Assembly: GCA_963733395.1 (NCBI GenBank)
Contig: CAVTCZ010000019.1
Coordinates: forward strand, 248,001 to 312,000
Origin: JADKAV01 sp963733395
GTDB lineage: Bacteria > Actinomycetota > Actinomycetes > S36-B12 > UBA10799
Direction: 5' to 3'
DNA: 64,000 nucleotides
Of this stretch, positions 51,386 through 62,813 are shown one piece after another (position 1 is the first letter of the stretch; each line of letters begins with the position of its first letter). Both the position numbers and the translations under genes were made by a program. Below the pieces are notes generated by a model. The model was not told the DNA's origin. It saw only the letters and a program-made list of their open reading frames with translations, and ran no database searches.

Positions 51386-53747
51386 ATGATGACTTCGAGC
51401 GTATCTGCGCGTCAATCACTTGCGACCAGGATTCGTCGAATGGCGGTCCCCATCGCCGCTGGTCTGATGGCCGTCACCGGCCTCACACTCGTACAGCCCG
51501 CGGCCGCCGACACCCTTTCCTACCCGTACGAGGTGAGTTCCTCGCCGTCCATGGCGTTCGACTGGACCACGCCCAACCCCGTCGCGCTGACGGTGGGCAA
51601 CACCGATGACGGGCTCGGGACGGTTCTATTGCCCTTCCGGGTGAACATCTTCGGCCACGAGTACCCACAGAACTCCCCCGTGACCGTGAGCACGAACGGG
51701 ACCTTCCAGTTCGGCAGTTCGTCCACTGCCTACGCGAACACCGCATTGCCGACTGCGTCATTCTCCGGCCCGACGCTGCTGCCCTTCTGGGACGACTTCG
51801 AGGTCACACCGACCGGGCAGGGTGAAGGGATCTGGTGGGGCACGAGCGGCACCACTCCCAACCGCACCTTCGCGGTGAAGTGGCGCGGATACTTGCACAA
51901 CTCCAACCCGAAGCGCCGTATCGAGTTCAACTTCGTCACCTACGAGATCACGGCCTCCACCTTCGTCTTCTCCTACTTCCGTGCCCCGGACGACCCGATG
52001 GCCGATGGCCTCACAGCGACCATCGGCATCCAGGAAGGCGGGGATCGACCGGCCAATACGCGCAGTTCAGCTACAACTGCGCCGTTGCTGACCCCTGGGC
52101 TCGGGATCATGTTCACGTCGACGTTCCCGGCGAACTCGGTGTCACCGCTTGTGACCGGGCCGACCGCGGAGGGACAGACGCTGAGTGCGACGAGCGGGAC
52201 CTGGACGCCAGCAGGCGCCATGGCCTACAGCTACAAGTGGGAGCGGTGTGTCCAAATCGAGTGCTACACGTACTCGGACATCCCGGGAGCGACCAACGCA
52301 ACATACAGGCTCCAGGCCGGTGACGTGGGGAAGAAGGTCTTCGTCGCGGTGAAGGCCCGCAACGGATGGGGGTGGGCCGACGATTGGGCGTTCTCCCCCA
52401 GCGTAGGCCCGGTCACGCTGGGCAAGCCGGTGAACCTGACCGCACCGGTGCTCAGTGGGACGCCGGCGGTGGGTTCGACGGTGTCGGTGACGAACGGGAC
52501 CTGGACGGGGTCGCCGACGAGTTACGCGTATGAGTGGTGGCGCTGTATCCCGTCCGGTGGTGGCGGGTGTACTTCGTCGAAGATCGCCGGTGCGGCGTCG
52601 AACACGTACGTGCTGACGTCTGCGGAACTGACCGGGACGGTGTACGTGAACGTGACGGCCACCAACGGCATCGGGTCGGACTCGGCGATGTCGAACAGCG
52701 TTGGCCCGGTGACGGTGGCCAAGCCGGTGAACCTGACTGCACCGGTGCTCAGTGGGACGCCGCTGGTGGGTTCGACGGTGTCGGTGACGAACGGGACCTG
52801 GTCGGGGTCGCCGACGAGTTACGCGTATGAGTGGTGGCGCTGCATCCCGTCCGGTGGTAGCGGGTGTACGCCGTCGACGATCGCGGGTGCGGCGTCGAAC
52901 ACGTACGTGCTGACGGCTGCGGAACTGACCGGGACGGTGTACGTGAAGGTGACGGCCACCAACGGTGGTGGGTCGGCCTCGGCGATGTCGAACGATGTGG
53001 GTCCGGTGACGATGGTGGCCAAGCCGGTGAACCTGACTGCACCGGTGCTCACGGGCGACGCCGCTGGTGGGGTCGACGGTGTCGGTGACGAACGGGACCT
53101 GGTCGGGGTCTCCGACGAGTTACGCGTATGAGTGGTGGCGGTGCATCCCGTCCGGTGGTAGCGGGTGTACGCCGTCGAAGATCGCGGGTGCGGCGTCGAA
53201 CACCTATGTGCTGACGGCTGCGGAACTGACCGGGACGGTGTACGTGAAGGTGACGGCCACCAACGGTGGTGGGTCGGCCTCGGCGATGTCGAACGCGTGG
53301 GTCCGGTGACGGAATCAGCGGCGGTCGAACCACCGCCAGGCGATGACGGCGATGACGGCGAGGAAGGCGACAACCCAGCCCATCCAGCCCATGCCAAAAC
53401 CCTCACTCACCACCACCGGCAAGCCGTCGGTTCACAAGAAGGGCAAGAAGTTGGTCGTCTCGGCCGGCCTCCGGGGGCTCTGCCCGAAGGGCCGTCAACC
53501 CTGCAGCCTGTCCCTGGTCGGTACGACGAAGACCCGCAAGTCCGTCACCGTCGGCCAACACACCGTGACGGTCCAGCCGGGAAGCACCGCCGATGCCACC
53601 TTCGTCATGCGTTCGAAGGGCATGTCCGCATTGCGCAAGAAGGGGCGTTTGACCATCAAACTGGTTGCCACGCTGCAATCGCCGGGCTCGGATCAGTTGA
53701 CGTCGACCCGGACCTTCAAGCTCAAGAAGCCAGCCTGGCTGAACTGA
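51386..53747 (+). CDS. Secreted protein with Ig-like repeats, frame broken near the C terminus
   Basis: An exported protein. Signal peptide at residues 1-40 (RRMAVPIAAGLMAVTGLTL, cleavage near AAAD). A ~230-residue N-terminal domain follows (nidogen-like feel: FWDDFEVTPTGQGEGIWW, RTFAVKWRGYL, RIEFNFVTYEI). Then four Ig-like units of ~95-100 residues, each with GTWTG-SP-SYAYEWWRC, a paired Cys, IAGAASNTY and VTATNG. The last three are almost identical in DNA. Three indels (near 53053, 53295 and 53405) break the frame; repaired, an acidic linker (PPPGDDGDDGEEGD) leads to a basic tail ending LKKPAWLN at 53747. Probably a surface adhesin-like protein. Confidence 0.7.
52421..53310 (+). repeat. Three near-identical ~297-300-bp tandem repeats (Ig-like units)
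   Basis: Units begin at 52421, 52718 and 53018, each with AAGCCGGTGAACCTGAC and then GTGTCGGTGACGAACGGGAC. Few bases differ between copies, far fewer than in the preceding, more diverged unit at about 52130-52420. This points to recent duplication or gene conversion. Assembly may have collapsed or altered copies. Confidence 0.9.
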
Positions 53748-53824
53748 GAGTCACACTTCGTCGGGCACGCAGTTGCCCGGTCGAAGTGGCGTCCGGGGCC
53801 CCCGCCCGGAACTAGACTCGCTGT

Positions 53825-55257
<1,433 letters not shown>

Positions 55258-55332
55258 CCTTCCGGGTCTGCGGTTGCCCCACGGTGGCTACGCTGAGGCT
55301 GAATCATTCGTGCATCTCCGAGGGGCGCCGAA

Positions 55333-56304
55333 GTGTCTGAACTGATTACGCCGTCGCAGAAGAAGTTGATGCTCTTCTCCGGGCGTTCGCACCCGGAATT
55401 GGCTGAGCAGATCGCGCGGGAACTCGACTGTGAGGTGTCCCCGACCAAGCTCTACGACTTCGCCAACGGCGAGATCTTCGTGCGTTTCGAGGAGAGCGTG
55501 CGCGGCAGCGACGCCTTCGTGATCCAGTCGCACGCCGAGCCCCTGAACAAGGCCATCATGGAGCAACTCATCATGGTGGACGCATTGAAGCGGGCCTCCG
55601 CCAAGCGCATCACCGTCATCACGCCGTTCTACGGGTATGCCCGGCAGGACAAGAAGCACCGGGGCCGCGAGCCCATCACCGCCCGGCTGATGGCCAATCT
55701 CTTCGCCACGGCAGGGGCCGACCGGCTCATGGCCATGGACCTGCACACGTCCCAGATCCAGGGGTTCTTCGACGGCCCGGTCGACCATCTGTTCGCGTTG
55801 CCGGTCCTGTCCGAGTACGTGGGTGCCAATGTCGACCGGGAACGGATCACCATCGTGTCACCGGACGCGGGCCGGGTGCGGGTCGCCGAGCGCTGGACGG
55901 ATGTCCTGGGCTCGCCACTGGCCATCATCCACAAGCGCCGTGACCCGAACGTGCCGAACCAGGTGTCGGTGCTCGAAGTGGTCGGTGATGTCAAGGATCG
56001 GGTGTGCGTCGTGGTGGACGACATGATCGACACCGGCGGCACGATCACCAAGGCCGCGGAGACGTTGTTCGAACAGGGCGCGGCGGAGGTCGTGGTCACG
56101 GCCACCCACGGCGTGCTCAGCGATCCCGCGACCGAGCGTCTGAAGAACTCGCGCATCTCCGAGGTGATCGTGACCGACACCCTGCCGATCCCCAGCGAGC
56201 ACCGGTTCGACAAGCTCACCGTGCTGCCGATCGCGCCCATGATCGCCCGGGCCATCCACGAGGTGTTCAAGGACGGCTCGGTGACCAGCCTGTTCGAGGG
56301 GTGA
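55333..56304 (+). CDS. prs: Ribose-phosphate pyrophosphokinase
   Basis: Makes PRPP from ribose-5-phosphate and ATP for nucleotides, His, Trp and NAD. 323 residues; N-terminal KLMLFSGRSHPELAEQIA, the ATP loop ITVITPFYGYARQDKK, the metal/flexible loop DLHTSQIQGFFD and the PRPP-binding loop VCVVVDDMIDTGGTI are intact. GTG start at 55333, 75 bases after glmU, the conserved actinobacterial order. Confidence 0.96.
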   Translation: MSELITPSQKKLMLFSGRSHPELAEQIARELDCEVSPTKLYDFANGEIFVRFEESVRGSDAFVIQSHAEPLNKAIMEQLIMVDALKRASAKRITVITPFYGYARQDKKHRGREPITARLMANLFATAGADRLMAMDLHTSQIQGFFDGPVDHLFALPVLSEYVGANVDRERITIVSPDAGRVRVAERWTDVLGSPLAIIHKRRDPNVPNQVSVLEVVGDVKDRVCVVVDDMIDTGGTITKAAETLFEQGAAEVVVTATHGVLSDPATERLKNSRISEVIVTDTLPIPSEHRFDKLTVLPIAPMIARAIHEVFKDGSVTSLFEG

Positions 56305-56405
56305 CGGCCGGTACGTGTGGCCCGAGGGTGGGGGCGCCCAGTTCTGACGGCAAATCGGGCCGGAATGCGTGGTTCGACCGCTTTGGGACCGTCACTTGCG
56401 GGCGA

Positions 56406-56436
56406 TTGTGAGGGCGAGACCGCGGCAACGTACACT
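56406..56436 (+). promoter_or_regulatory. Possible promoter of rplY
   Basis: TTGTGA (56406) and TACACT (56431) with a 19-base spacer lie 87 bases before the rplY start. The -10 is good, the spacing long. The 219-base leader otherwise shows only a small inverted repeat (AGACCCGGCGAGGGTGGCC). Confidence 0.3.
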
Positions 56437-56523
56437 GGTCCAAGACCCGGCGAGGGTGGCCTTCTCGGCCCCGTTATCGACGAGCCCTTCCGGTAGTCGC
56501 ACGATCCACAACCGGGAGTAGAC

Positions 56524-57099
56524 ATGGCAGAGGTCCGACTGACCGCACAAGCACGCACCGAATTCGGCAAGGGCGCGTCTCGCCAGCTGCGCCGTGAGGG
56601 CCAGGTGCCGGCCGTCCTGTACGGCGACGGCCTGCCCCCCCGGCACGTCAGCCTCGACGACCACAACCTGACCCAGGCGCTCAAGCAGGCGAAGGTCATC
56701 CTCGAGATCGACTTCGACGGTGAGGTGTACCCCACCGCCCCCCGGGACGTCCAGCGCGACCCGGTCAAGGGCTCCCTGAAGCACGTCGACCTGGTGGCTC
56801 TCGACCGTGCGGCGCTCAAGGCCCGCCAGGTGGAGGCGGAGGCCGTGGCCCGTGCCGAGCAAGTTGCCATCGAGAAGGAACTCGACCCGATCGCCCTGGC
56901 CGATATCGTCAGCGAGCTGCTGGCCGACGGTGTCGAGCCCGATGCTGTGATCGATGCGGCCGTGGAGCGACTCGAGGCCGAGTTGAAGGCCCAGGCTGAG
57001 GCTGCTGCCGCCGCTGCTGCCGCGGAAGACGCTGCGGCCGAGGCTGCTGAGGCGGGCGAAGGTGAGGCCGCCGCGGCCGAGGAGTCCTCGGAGGAGTGA
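56524..57099 (+). CDS. rplY: Ribosomal protein bL25, general-stress CTC form
   Basis: Binds 5S rRNA. 191 residues: the N-terminal L25 beta-barrel (RTEFGKGASRQLRREGQVPAVLYG), the TL5/CTC C-terminal domain (IALADIVSELLADGVEPDAVIDA at the end) and a ~35-residue Ala/Glu tail. The tail's low complexity makes its exact sequence prone to error but the frame is continuous. It starts with ATG 56524; the stop overlaps the pth GTG (GTGA). Confidence 0.95.
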   Translation: MAEVRLTAQARTEFGKGASRQLRREGQVPAVLYGDGLPPRHVSLDDHNLTQALKQAKVILEIDFDGEVYPTAPRDVQRDPVKGSLKHVDLVALDRAALKARQVEAEAVARAEQVAIEKELDPIALADIVSELLADGVEPDAVIDAAVERLEAELKAQAEAAAAAAAAEDAAAEAAEAGEGEAAAAEESSEE

Positions 57100-57677
57100 C
57101 CGCCACCTGGGTGGTTGTCGGGCTCGGCAACCCCGGGCGGGAGTACGAGCGCACCCGTCACAACGTCGGCTACCTGGTCGTCGAGGAGATGGCCCGGCGC
57201 CTGGGGGCGTCTTTCGCCCGCCACCGCCGGGCCCACGCGGACGCTGCGGAGGCGCACGCGTTCGTCGGCACTGCGGAGCACTGCCGGGTGGTGCTGGTCA
57301 AGTCGCGCACTTACATGAACGAGAGCGGCGGCCCCGTGAAAGCCGTGCTGGACTTCACCAAGAGCGAGAACCTGATCGTGGTCCACGATGAACTCGACAT
57401 CCCGCTCGGTGCGTTGCGCGTGAAGTTCGGTGGCGGCGACAACGGCCACAACGGGCTGCGCAGCGTGCGCAAGTCCCTCGGAGACGGCGACTTCTTCCGG
57501 ATCCGGTGCGGTGTCGGCCGACCGCCCGGCCGGCAGGACCCGGCCGACTGGGTCCTGTCCGATTTCCGCGCCGCCGAGCGCCCCGAGGTGCAGGTGATGG
57601 TGGCCGAGGCCGCTGACGCCACCGAGTACCTCATGGCCAACGACCTCGAGGCCACCCAATCCCGCTTCAACCGTTAG
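57096..57677 (+). CDS. pth: Peptidyl-tRNA hydrolase
   Basis: Recycles tRNA from peptidyl-tRNA dropped by ribosomes. 193 residues with GLGNPGREYERTRHNVGYLV (catalytic His in RHNVG, about 22; Asn in GLGNPG), KSRTYMNESGG (Asn, about 70), VVHDELDIPLG (Asp, about 95) and GGDNGHNGLRS. GTG start overlapping the rplY stop. Confidence 0.95.
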   Translation: MTATWVVVGLGNPGREYERTRHNVGYLVVEEMARRLGASFARHRRAHADAAEAHAFVGTAEHCRVVLVKSRTYMNESGGPVKAVLDFTKSENLIVVHDELDIPLGALRVKFGGGDNGHNGLRSVRKSLGDGDFFRIRCGVGRPPGRQDPADWVLSDFRAAERPEVQVMVAEAADATEYLMANDLEATQSRFNR

Positions 57678-57684
57678 GGGAACC

Positions 57685-58488
57685 ATGACGCAGCTGACCG
57701 ACGACGCCGCACTGGCCAAGGAGCTCTCCCTGGCAGCGGGCCGGCTCTTGCTCGATGTGCGCGCCGATTTCGGGCCCGTCGAGCCCGGTGACAAGGCCCG
57801 CCGCAAGGAGCTCAAGGATGCCGGCGATGCCGCGTCGCAGGCCTTCCTCGCCGAGCAGTTGGGCCGCGAGCGCCCGGGTGACGCCGTGCTGTCCGAGGAG
57901 GCCAAGGACTCCGACGAGCGCGACGGTGCGGACCGGGTCTGGATCATCGACCCGCTCGACGGCACCAGTGAGTTCAGCCAGGGCCGCAGCGATTGGGCCG
58001 TGCAGATCTCCCTGTGGGAGCGGGGTGCCCCGGGCAGCGGATTCACCGCGGCGGCGTTCAGCCTGCCCTCCCAGGAAGCCGTGTACGTCACCGGGGCCCC
58101 CGTGGCCGCCCATGTGGAACCGCTGGCGCAGCGGCCCCTGCGGGTGGTCGTGTCGCGGTCCCGGCCGCCGCAGGCGTTCGTCGCCCGCACCGACGAGATC
58201 GCAGCGCGGCTGGCCGCCGATGGTGTGACCGAGCACGGGGTCGAGTTCGTCTACGTCGGTTCCGCGGGCGCCAAGGTGGGCGAGATCCTGGCGGGGCGGG
58301 TGGACGCCTACGTGAACGAGGGCGGGTTCTGGGAATGGGACGCCGCAGCGCCGCTGGCGGTCGCGGTCGACCACGGGATGGTCGGCAGTCACCTCGACGG
58401 CCGCACGATCGAGTTCAACAAGCGCCCGCCGTGGGTGGATGACATCGTGATCGCCCGGCCGGAGGTCGTGCGGTACGTGCGCGCCTGA
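57685..58488 (+). CDS. cysQ: 3'(2'),5'-bisphosphate nucleotidase (CysQ-like inositol phosphatase family)
   Basis: Mg-dependent phosphatase of the inositol monophosphatase superfamily. Metal motifs are intact: LSEEAKD (E, about 70), WIIDPLDGTSEF (DPLDG, about 91) and FWEWDAAAPLAVA (WD, about 216). The sequence fits actinobacterial CysQ, which removes PAP made during sulfate assimilation; inositol or histidinol phosphate are other possible substrates. It sits between pth and mfd, where most relatives have no gene or one of several. Confidence 0.8.
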   Translation: MTQLTDDAALAKELSLAAGRLLLDVRADFGPVEPGDKARRKELKDAGDAASQAFLAEQLGRERPGDAVLSEEAKDSDERDGADRVWIIDPLDGTSEFSQGRSDWAVQISLWERGAPGSGFTAAAFSLPSQEAVYVTGAPVAAHVEPLAQRPLRVVVSRSRPPQAFVARTDEIAARLAADGVTEHGVEFVYVGSAGAKVGEILAGRVDAYVNEGGFWEWDAAAPLAVAVDHGMVGSHLDGRTIEFNKRPPWVDDIVIARPEVVRYVRA

Positions 58489-58494
58489 CGCGTC

Positions 58495-58700
58495 GCGGTT
58501 GCTGGTCTTGCACCGTGATGGGTGTGGGTTGCCGACCTCGGAAGCGCGACTGTTGCGCGGTTGCTGGTCTCTCGCCGCGACTGTTGCGCGGTTGCTGGTT
58601 TCGCACCCCTCAAACCGACAACGGTGCAACAGTCGCGGTGCGGCACCGACAACGGTGCAACACTCGCGGTGCGGCGCCGACAACCGTGCAACAGTCGCGT
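58495..58700. repeat. Cluster of 23-25-bp words in both orientations (family 1, locus B)
   Basis: Forward words GCGACTGTTGC...GTTGCTGGT at 58546-58570 and 58577-58601; reverse-complement words (ACCGACAACGG...GCAACAGTCGC) at 58612-58636, 58645-58667 and 58676-58698. Adjacent forward and reverse copies can form a ~25-bp hairpin. This fills the 264-base cysQ-mfd gap; nothing else is visible there. Same family as 16099-16220. Confidence 0.92.
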
Positions 58701-58752
58701 CGGCTGCGACCGGCTCTGACCCGGTTTCCGGCCCGGACGTAGATTTGAGTGC

Positions 58753-61700
58753 GTGATCCTGGCCGATGTTGCGTCCCGCGTCGGTGGACTCCCCGAGATC
58801 GCGGCGTGGCGCGATGCGCTGGCGGCCGGTGGTGCGCAGCTGGCGATCACCCCCGGGGTCGAGCCGTTCGTGCTGGCCGGCGTGCAGCGCCCGCTCGTGG
58901 CGGTCACGGCCACTGGACGGCAGGCGGAGGATCTGCGTGACGCCCTGCAGGACCTCGGCCGCAGCACAGGGGTCTTCCCGGCCTGGGAGACCCTGCCCCA
59001 CGAGCGGCTGAGCCCCACCGCCGAGACCGTCGGGCGGCGGATGGCCGTCATCGGCGGCGTCGCGGCCGGCAACCTCCCGGACGTGCTGCTGGTGCCGATC
59101 CGGGCGCTGATGCAGCCGTTCGCCGCCGATCTGGCCGACGAGCGGCCGCTGGTTCTGGAAAGTGGCGCCGAGCCGGGCTTCGACGCGGTCGTGGCAGGGT
59201 TGGCCCGCGCCGGCTACGAGCGGGTGCCGATGGTCGAACGCCGGGGCCAGTTCGCAGTGCGCGGCGGTCTGATCGACGTCTTCGTCCCGACCGAGGAGCA
59301 CCCCACCCGCGTCGAGTTCTTCGGCGACGAGGTCGAGGAACTCCGGTCGTTCGCCGTCTCCGACCAGCGCACCCTCAACATCCGCGAGGCGCCGTTGTCC
59401 GTCCCGGCGTGCCGGGAACTGCTGTTGACCCCGGATGTGCGGGAGCGCGCGCGGGCGCTCATCGACGCCTATCCGCACATCGCGGATGTCCTCGCCGATC
59501 TCGCCGCGGGGACAGCGGTGGAGGGTATGGAATCGCTGGCCCCGGTTCTCACCGAGCGGATGATCACGCTGCTGGACCTGCTGCCGGAGGGCACGCCGAT
59601 CGTGAACGTGGGCCCGGAGCGGATCGCCGCGCGGGCCGTGGACCTCGTGCGGACGTCCGAGGAGTTCCTGCAAGCCGGTTGGCACAACGCAGCCGTGGGC
59701 AATGTCGTTCCGCTGGATCTGAGCCGCGCCGCCTACCGCAGCACCGAGGAACTCGGGGAACAGGCCGGTGTCCGGGGGCTGCCGGTCAGCGACCTCGGCA
59801 CGCTCGGCTCCGTGGTGGCCGGACTCAAGCCGGCACCGGTGTACCGCGGCGATGTCCCGGCGTTGGCCCGAGACGCCGGCGCGGCCGTGGCGGCGGGGAT
59901 CCCGGTGGTGATCGCCATGGGGGCGACCGGTCCGGGACAACGACTGGCAGAGCAGTTGTCGGCGCTCGACGTCGCCGTGCGGTTGTTCGGCGATTCGCCG
60001 CTGGACCCCGTGGTCCATATCGTCAAGGCGCGCCTGACCCAGGGTTTCAGCATCGACTCGCTCGTGCTCGTCACCGAACGCGACCTGACGGGAACCGCGA
60101 GCACGTCGGTATCGAAGATGCCGGCCAAACGCCGCAAGGCCCTCGACCCGCTGACGCTCAAGCCCGGGGACTTCGTCGTGCACAACCAGCACGGTGTGGG
60201 CAGGTACGTCGAGATGACCCAGCGCACCGTGGCCGGTGCCGTGCGCGAGTACCTGGTGCTGGAGTACGCGGCCGGCAAACGCGGGCAGCCCGCCGACAAG
60301 CTGTACGTGCCGACCGACCAGCTCGACCAGGTCACCCGGTACGTCGGCGGCGAGGCGCCGACAGTCCATCGACTGGGCGGCGCCGACTGGCAGAAGACGA
60401 AGGCGCGCGCGAAACGTGCCATGCGCGAGATCGCAGCCCAACTGGTCAGGCTCTACGCGGCGCGGCAGGCCACCAAGGGTCACCAGTTCGGCCCGGACAC
60501 CCCGTGGCAGCGCGAACTCGAGGACGCCTTCCCGTACCAGGAGACCCCGGATCAGCTCGTGACCATCGACGAGGTCAAGGCCGACATGATGCGACCGGTG
60601 CCGATGGACCGGCTCGTGTGCGGCGACGTCGGGTTCGGCAAGACCGAGATCGCGGTGCGGGCGGCGTTCAAGGCGGTCCAGGACGGCCAGCAGGTGGCGG
60701 TGCTGGTGCCCACAACACTGCTGGTCAAGCAGCACTACAACACCTTCACCGAGCGCTACGGATCCTTCCCGATCCGCGTTGAGGCATTGTCGCGTTTCCA
60801 GTCGGATGCCGAGGCGCAGCGCATTCTCGACGGCCTCGCCGAGGGCAGCGTGGACATCGTGATCGCCACCCACCGCATCCTCAGTCCCAAGACGCGGATC
60901 CCGAAGTTGGGGTTGTTGATCGTGGACGAGGAGCAGCGTTTCGGGGTCGAGCACAAGGAGCACATCAAGGCGCTGCGCACCTCGGTCGACGTGTTGAGCA
61001 TGTCGGCCACGCCGATCCCCCGGACCCTGGAGATGGCGGTCACCGGGATCCGTGAGATCTCCACGATCCAGACCCCGCCGGAGGACCGGCTGCCGGTCCT
61101 GACCTTCGTCGGTCCGTACGACGACAAGCAGATCTCCGCGGCGATCCGCAGGGAGTTGCTCCGCGACGGGCAGGTCTTCTTCATCCACAACCGGATCGAG
61201 TCGATCGGCCGGATGACCACGAAGTTGACCGAGTTGGTGCCGGAGGCGCGGATCGCGTTCGCCCATGGCCAGATGCCCGAAGCCGCGCTCGAGCAGACGG
61301 TCGTGGACTTCTGGGAGGGGCGAATCGACGTCCTGGTGTGCACCACCATCGTCGAGTCGGGTATGGACATCCCCAACGCGAACACGTTGATCGTGGACCG
61401 CGCTGACGCCTTCGGCCTGTCGCAGTTGCACCAGTTGCGCGGCCGGGTGGGCCGCGGCCGGGAGCGCGCGTACGCCTACTTCCTCTATCCGCGCGAGAAG
61501 CCGCTCACACAGACCGCCCACGACCGGCTGGAGACGATCGCCGCGCACACCGATCTCGGCTCGGGCATCGCCGTGGCGATGAAGGACCTGGAGATCCGCG
61601 GCGCCGGCAACCTGCTCGGCGGCGAACAGTCCGGGCACATAGCCGACATCGGCTTCGACCTGTACGTGCGGATGGTCGGGGAGGCGCTGGCCGCAGTGCG

Positions 61701-62181
61701 CGGCGAGCGCGAGGAGGAGCTGCCCGAGGTCCGGATCGAACTGCCGGTCAACGCCCATCTGCCGCACGACTACGTGCCGGACGAGCGGCTGCGACTCATG
61801 GCCTACACGACCCTGGCCGAAGCTGCCTCGGAGGAGGCTGTGGCCGAGTTCGAGGCGGAGATGGCCGACCGCTACGGCCCACTGCCGGCGCCGGTCGCGG
61901 TGCTGGTCGCGGTGGCGCGGCTACGGCTGCTGGCGCGGGCGGCCGGGATCGCCGACGTGGTCATGGCCGGCACGCGGGTGCGGTTCGCGCCCGCGCACCT
62001 GGCCGAAAGCCGGACCATGCGCCTGAGCCGGCTGTATCCAGGCAGCCACTACAAGGCGGCGTCCGGCACGATGCTGGTGCCCCGGCCGATGGGGGAGGGT
62101 TTCGGGGCGAGCCCGCTGACGGATCACGATCTGCTGCAGTGGTGCCGCACAGTGATCGAGACGGTGGTGCTGGATGGCTAG
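58753..62181 (+). CDS. mfd: Transcription-repair coupling factor
   Basis: ATP-dependent translocase that removes stalled RNA polymerase and recruits UvrA. 1142 residues: UvrB-like N-terminal domains, the RNAP-interacting region with DFVVHNQHGVGRYVEM (about 475), helicase Walker A GDVGFGKTEIAV (about 625), DEEQ box VDEEQRFGV (about 724), SATPIPRTL, the VVESGMDIPN motif, QLRGRVGRGRERAYAYFLY and the C-terminal TRCF domain. The frame is uninterrupted over 3.4 kb. GTG start at 58753; preceded by the family 1 repeat. Confidence 0.96.
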   Translation: MILADVASRVGGLPEIAAWRDALAAGGAQLAITPGVEPFVLAGVQRPLVAVTATGRQAEDLRDALQDLGRSTGVFPAWETLPHERLSPTAETVGRRMAVIGGVAAGNLPDVLLVPIRALMQPFAADLADERPLVLESGAEPGFDAVVAGLARAGYERVPMVERRGQFAVRGGLIDVFVPTEEHPTRVEFFGDEVEELRSFAVSDQRTLNIREAPLSVPACRELLLTPDVRERARALIDAYPHIADVLADLAAGTAVEGMESLAPVLTERMITLLDLLPEGTPIVNVGPERIAARAVDLVRTSEEFLQAGWHNAAVGNVVPLDLSRAAYRSTEELGEQAGVRGLPVSDLGTLGSVVAGLKPAPVYRGDVPALARDAGAAVAAGIPVVIAMGATGPGQRLAEQLSALDVAVRLFGDSPLDPVVHIVKARLTQGFSIDSLVLVTERDLTGTASTSVSKMPAKRRKALDPLTLKPGDFVVHNQHGVGRYVEMTQRTVAGAVREYLVLEYAAGKRGQPADKLYVPTDQLDQVTRYVGGEAPTVHRLGGADWQKTKARAKRAMREIAAQLVRLYAARQATKGHQFGPDTPWQRELEDAFPYQETPDQLVTIDEVKADMMRPVPMDRLVCGDVGFGKTEIAVRAAFKAVQDGQQVAVLVPTTLLVKQHYNTFTERYGSFPIRVEALSRFQSDAEAQRILDGLAEGSVDIVIATHRILSPKTRIPKLGLLIVDEEQRFGVEHKEHIKALRTSVDVLSMSATPIPRTLEMAVTGIREISTIQTPPEDRLPVLTFVGPYDDKQISAAIRRELLRDGQVFFIHNRIESIGRMTTKLTELVPEARIAFAHGQMPEAALEQTVVDFWEGRIDVLVCTTIVESGMDIPNANTLIVDRADAFGLSQLHQLRGRVGRGRERAYAYFLYPREKPLTQTAHDRLETIAAHTDLGSGIAVAMKDLEIRGAGNLLGGEQSGHIADIGFDLYVRMVGEALAAVRGEREEELPEVRIELPVNAHLPHDYVPDERLRLMAYTTLAEAASEEAVAEFEAEMADRYGPLPAPVAVLVAVARLRLLARAAGIADVVMAGTRVRFAPAHLAESRTMRLSRLYPGSHYKAASGTMLVPRPMGEGFGASPLTDHDLLQWCRTVIETVVLDG

Positions 62182-62207
62182 ACTCGGGCGAGAGGTTGGA
62201 GGAGTCG

Positions 62208-62813
62208 ATGAAGCGGTGGATCCCAGTGGTGCTGGCGGCCGGAGTTGTGCTGGCCGGCTGTGGCCAGACTCTCTCCGGGTCGGCGGCGCTCGTCGGCGAT
62301 GAGCGGCTCACGGACTCCGACCTGTCGCAGGCGACCACGGAACTGACGACCAAACTCGGCATCCCCGAGAGCGCCCAGGTCTCGCAGGCGGTGTTGTCGA
62401 GGTGGGTGGTGGCCGAACTCGTCGACGAGTTGGCCACGCGCAAGGGCATCGACGTGACCAAGGGTGCGGTGGACTCCGCGATCGCGGACGAGGCCGAACG
62501 CGCCGGCGGCCAGGAGGCACTGGAGACGAGCGCTCTGCAGGCGGGAGTGCTGCCGGACATGATCCCGGACGTCGTGCGCACCTCGTTGCTCATCGAGCAG
62601 ATGACCAAGACGACGATCACCGGCGACGACCCCACCGGCCAGACCGGGTTGTTGACGCAGGTCCAGGCGTTGAGCGACGAGATCCAGCCCCAGGTCAGCC
62701 CCCGCTTCGGCACGTGGGACGCACAGCAACTGTCGGTCGGGGCGTTGCCCGACGACCTGTCGACGCCGGCGGACGCCACCGAAGCGCTGACCCAACTGCC
62801 GCCTCAGCAGTGA
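62208..62813 (+). CDS. SurA/PrsA-type exported lipoprotein
   Basis: A 201-residue lipoprotein: signal with lipobox VLAGCG (Cys about 18). The mature part (GDERLTDSDLSQATTELTTKL and the GAVDSAIADEAERAGG helix) resembles the N-terminal chaperone domain of SurA/PrsA-like proteins, without a PPIase domain. It probably helps fold exported proteins. The ATG at 62208 follows GGAGG. The conserved position is between mfd and mazG. The stop overlaps mazG's GTG. Confidence 0.8.
   Translation: MKRWIPVVLAAGVVLAGCGQTLSGSAALVGDERLTDSDLSQATTELTTKLGIPESAQVSQAVLSRWVVAELVDELATRKGIDVTKGAVDSAIADEAERAGGQEALETSALQAGVLPDMIPDVVRTSLLIEQMTKTTITGDDPTGQTGLLTQVQALSDEIQPQVSPRFGTWDAQQLSVGALPDDLSTPADATEALTQLPPQQ

Noticed and set aside
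52421..53310. CRISPR array
   Set aside because: The repeats are ~298 bp, coding, and contiguous, without unique spacers.
57667..61767. A 1366-residue open frame antisense to mfd
   Set aside because: High-GC codon bias leaves the third-position-linked antisense frame open. The sense strand reads as intact Mfd with all motifs, and the antisense product has no recognisable domain and is His/Arg/Gln-rich.
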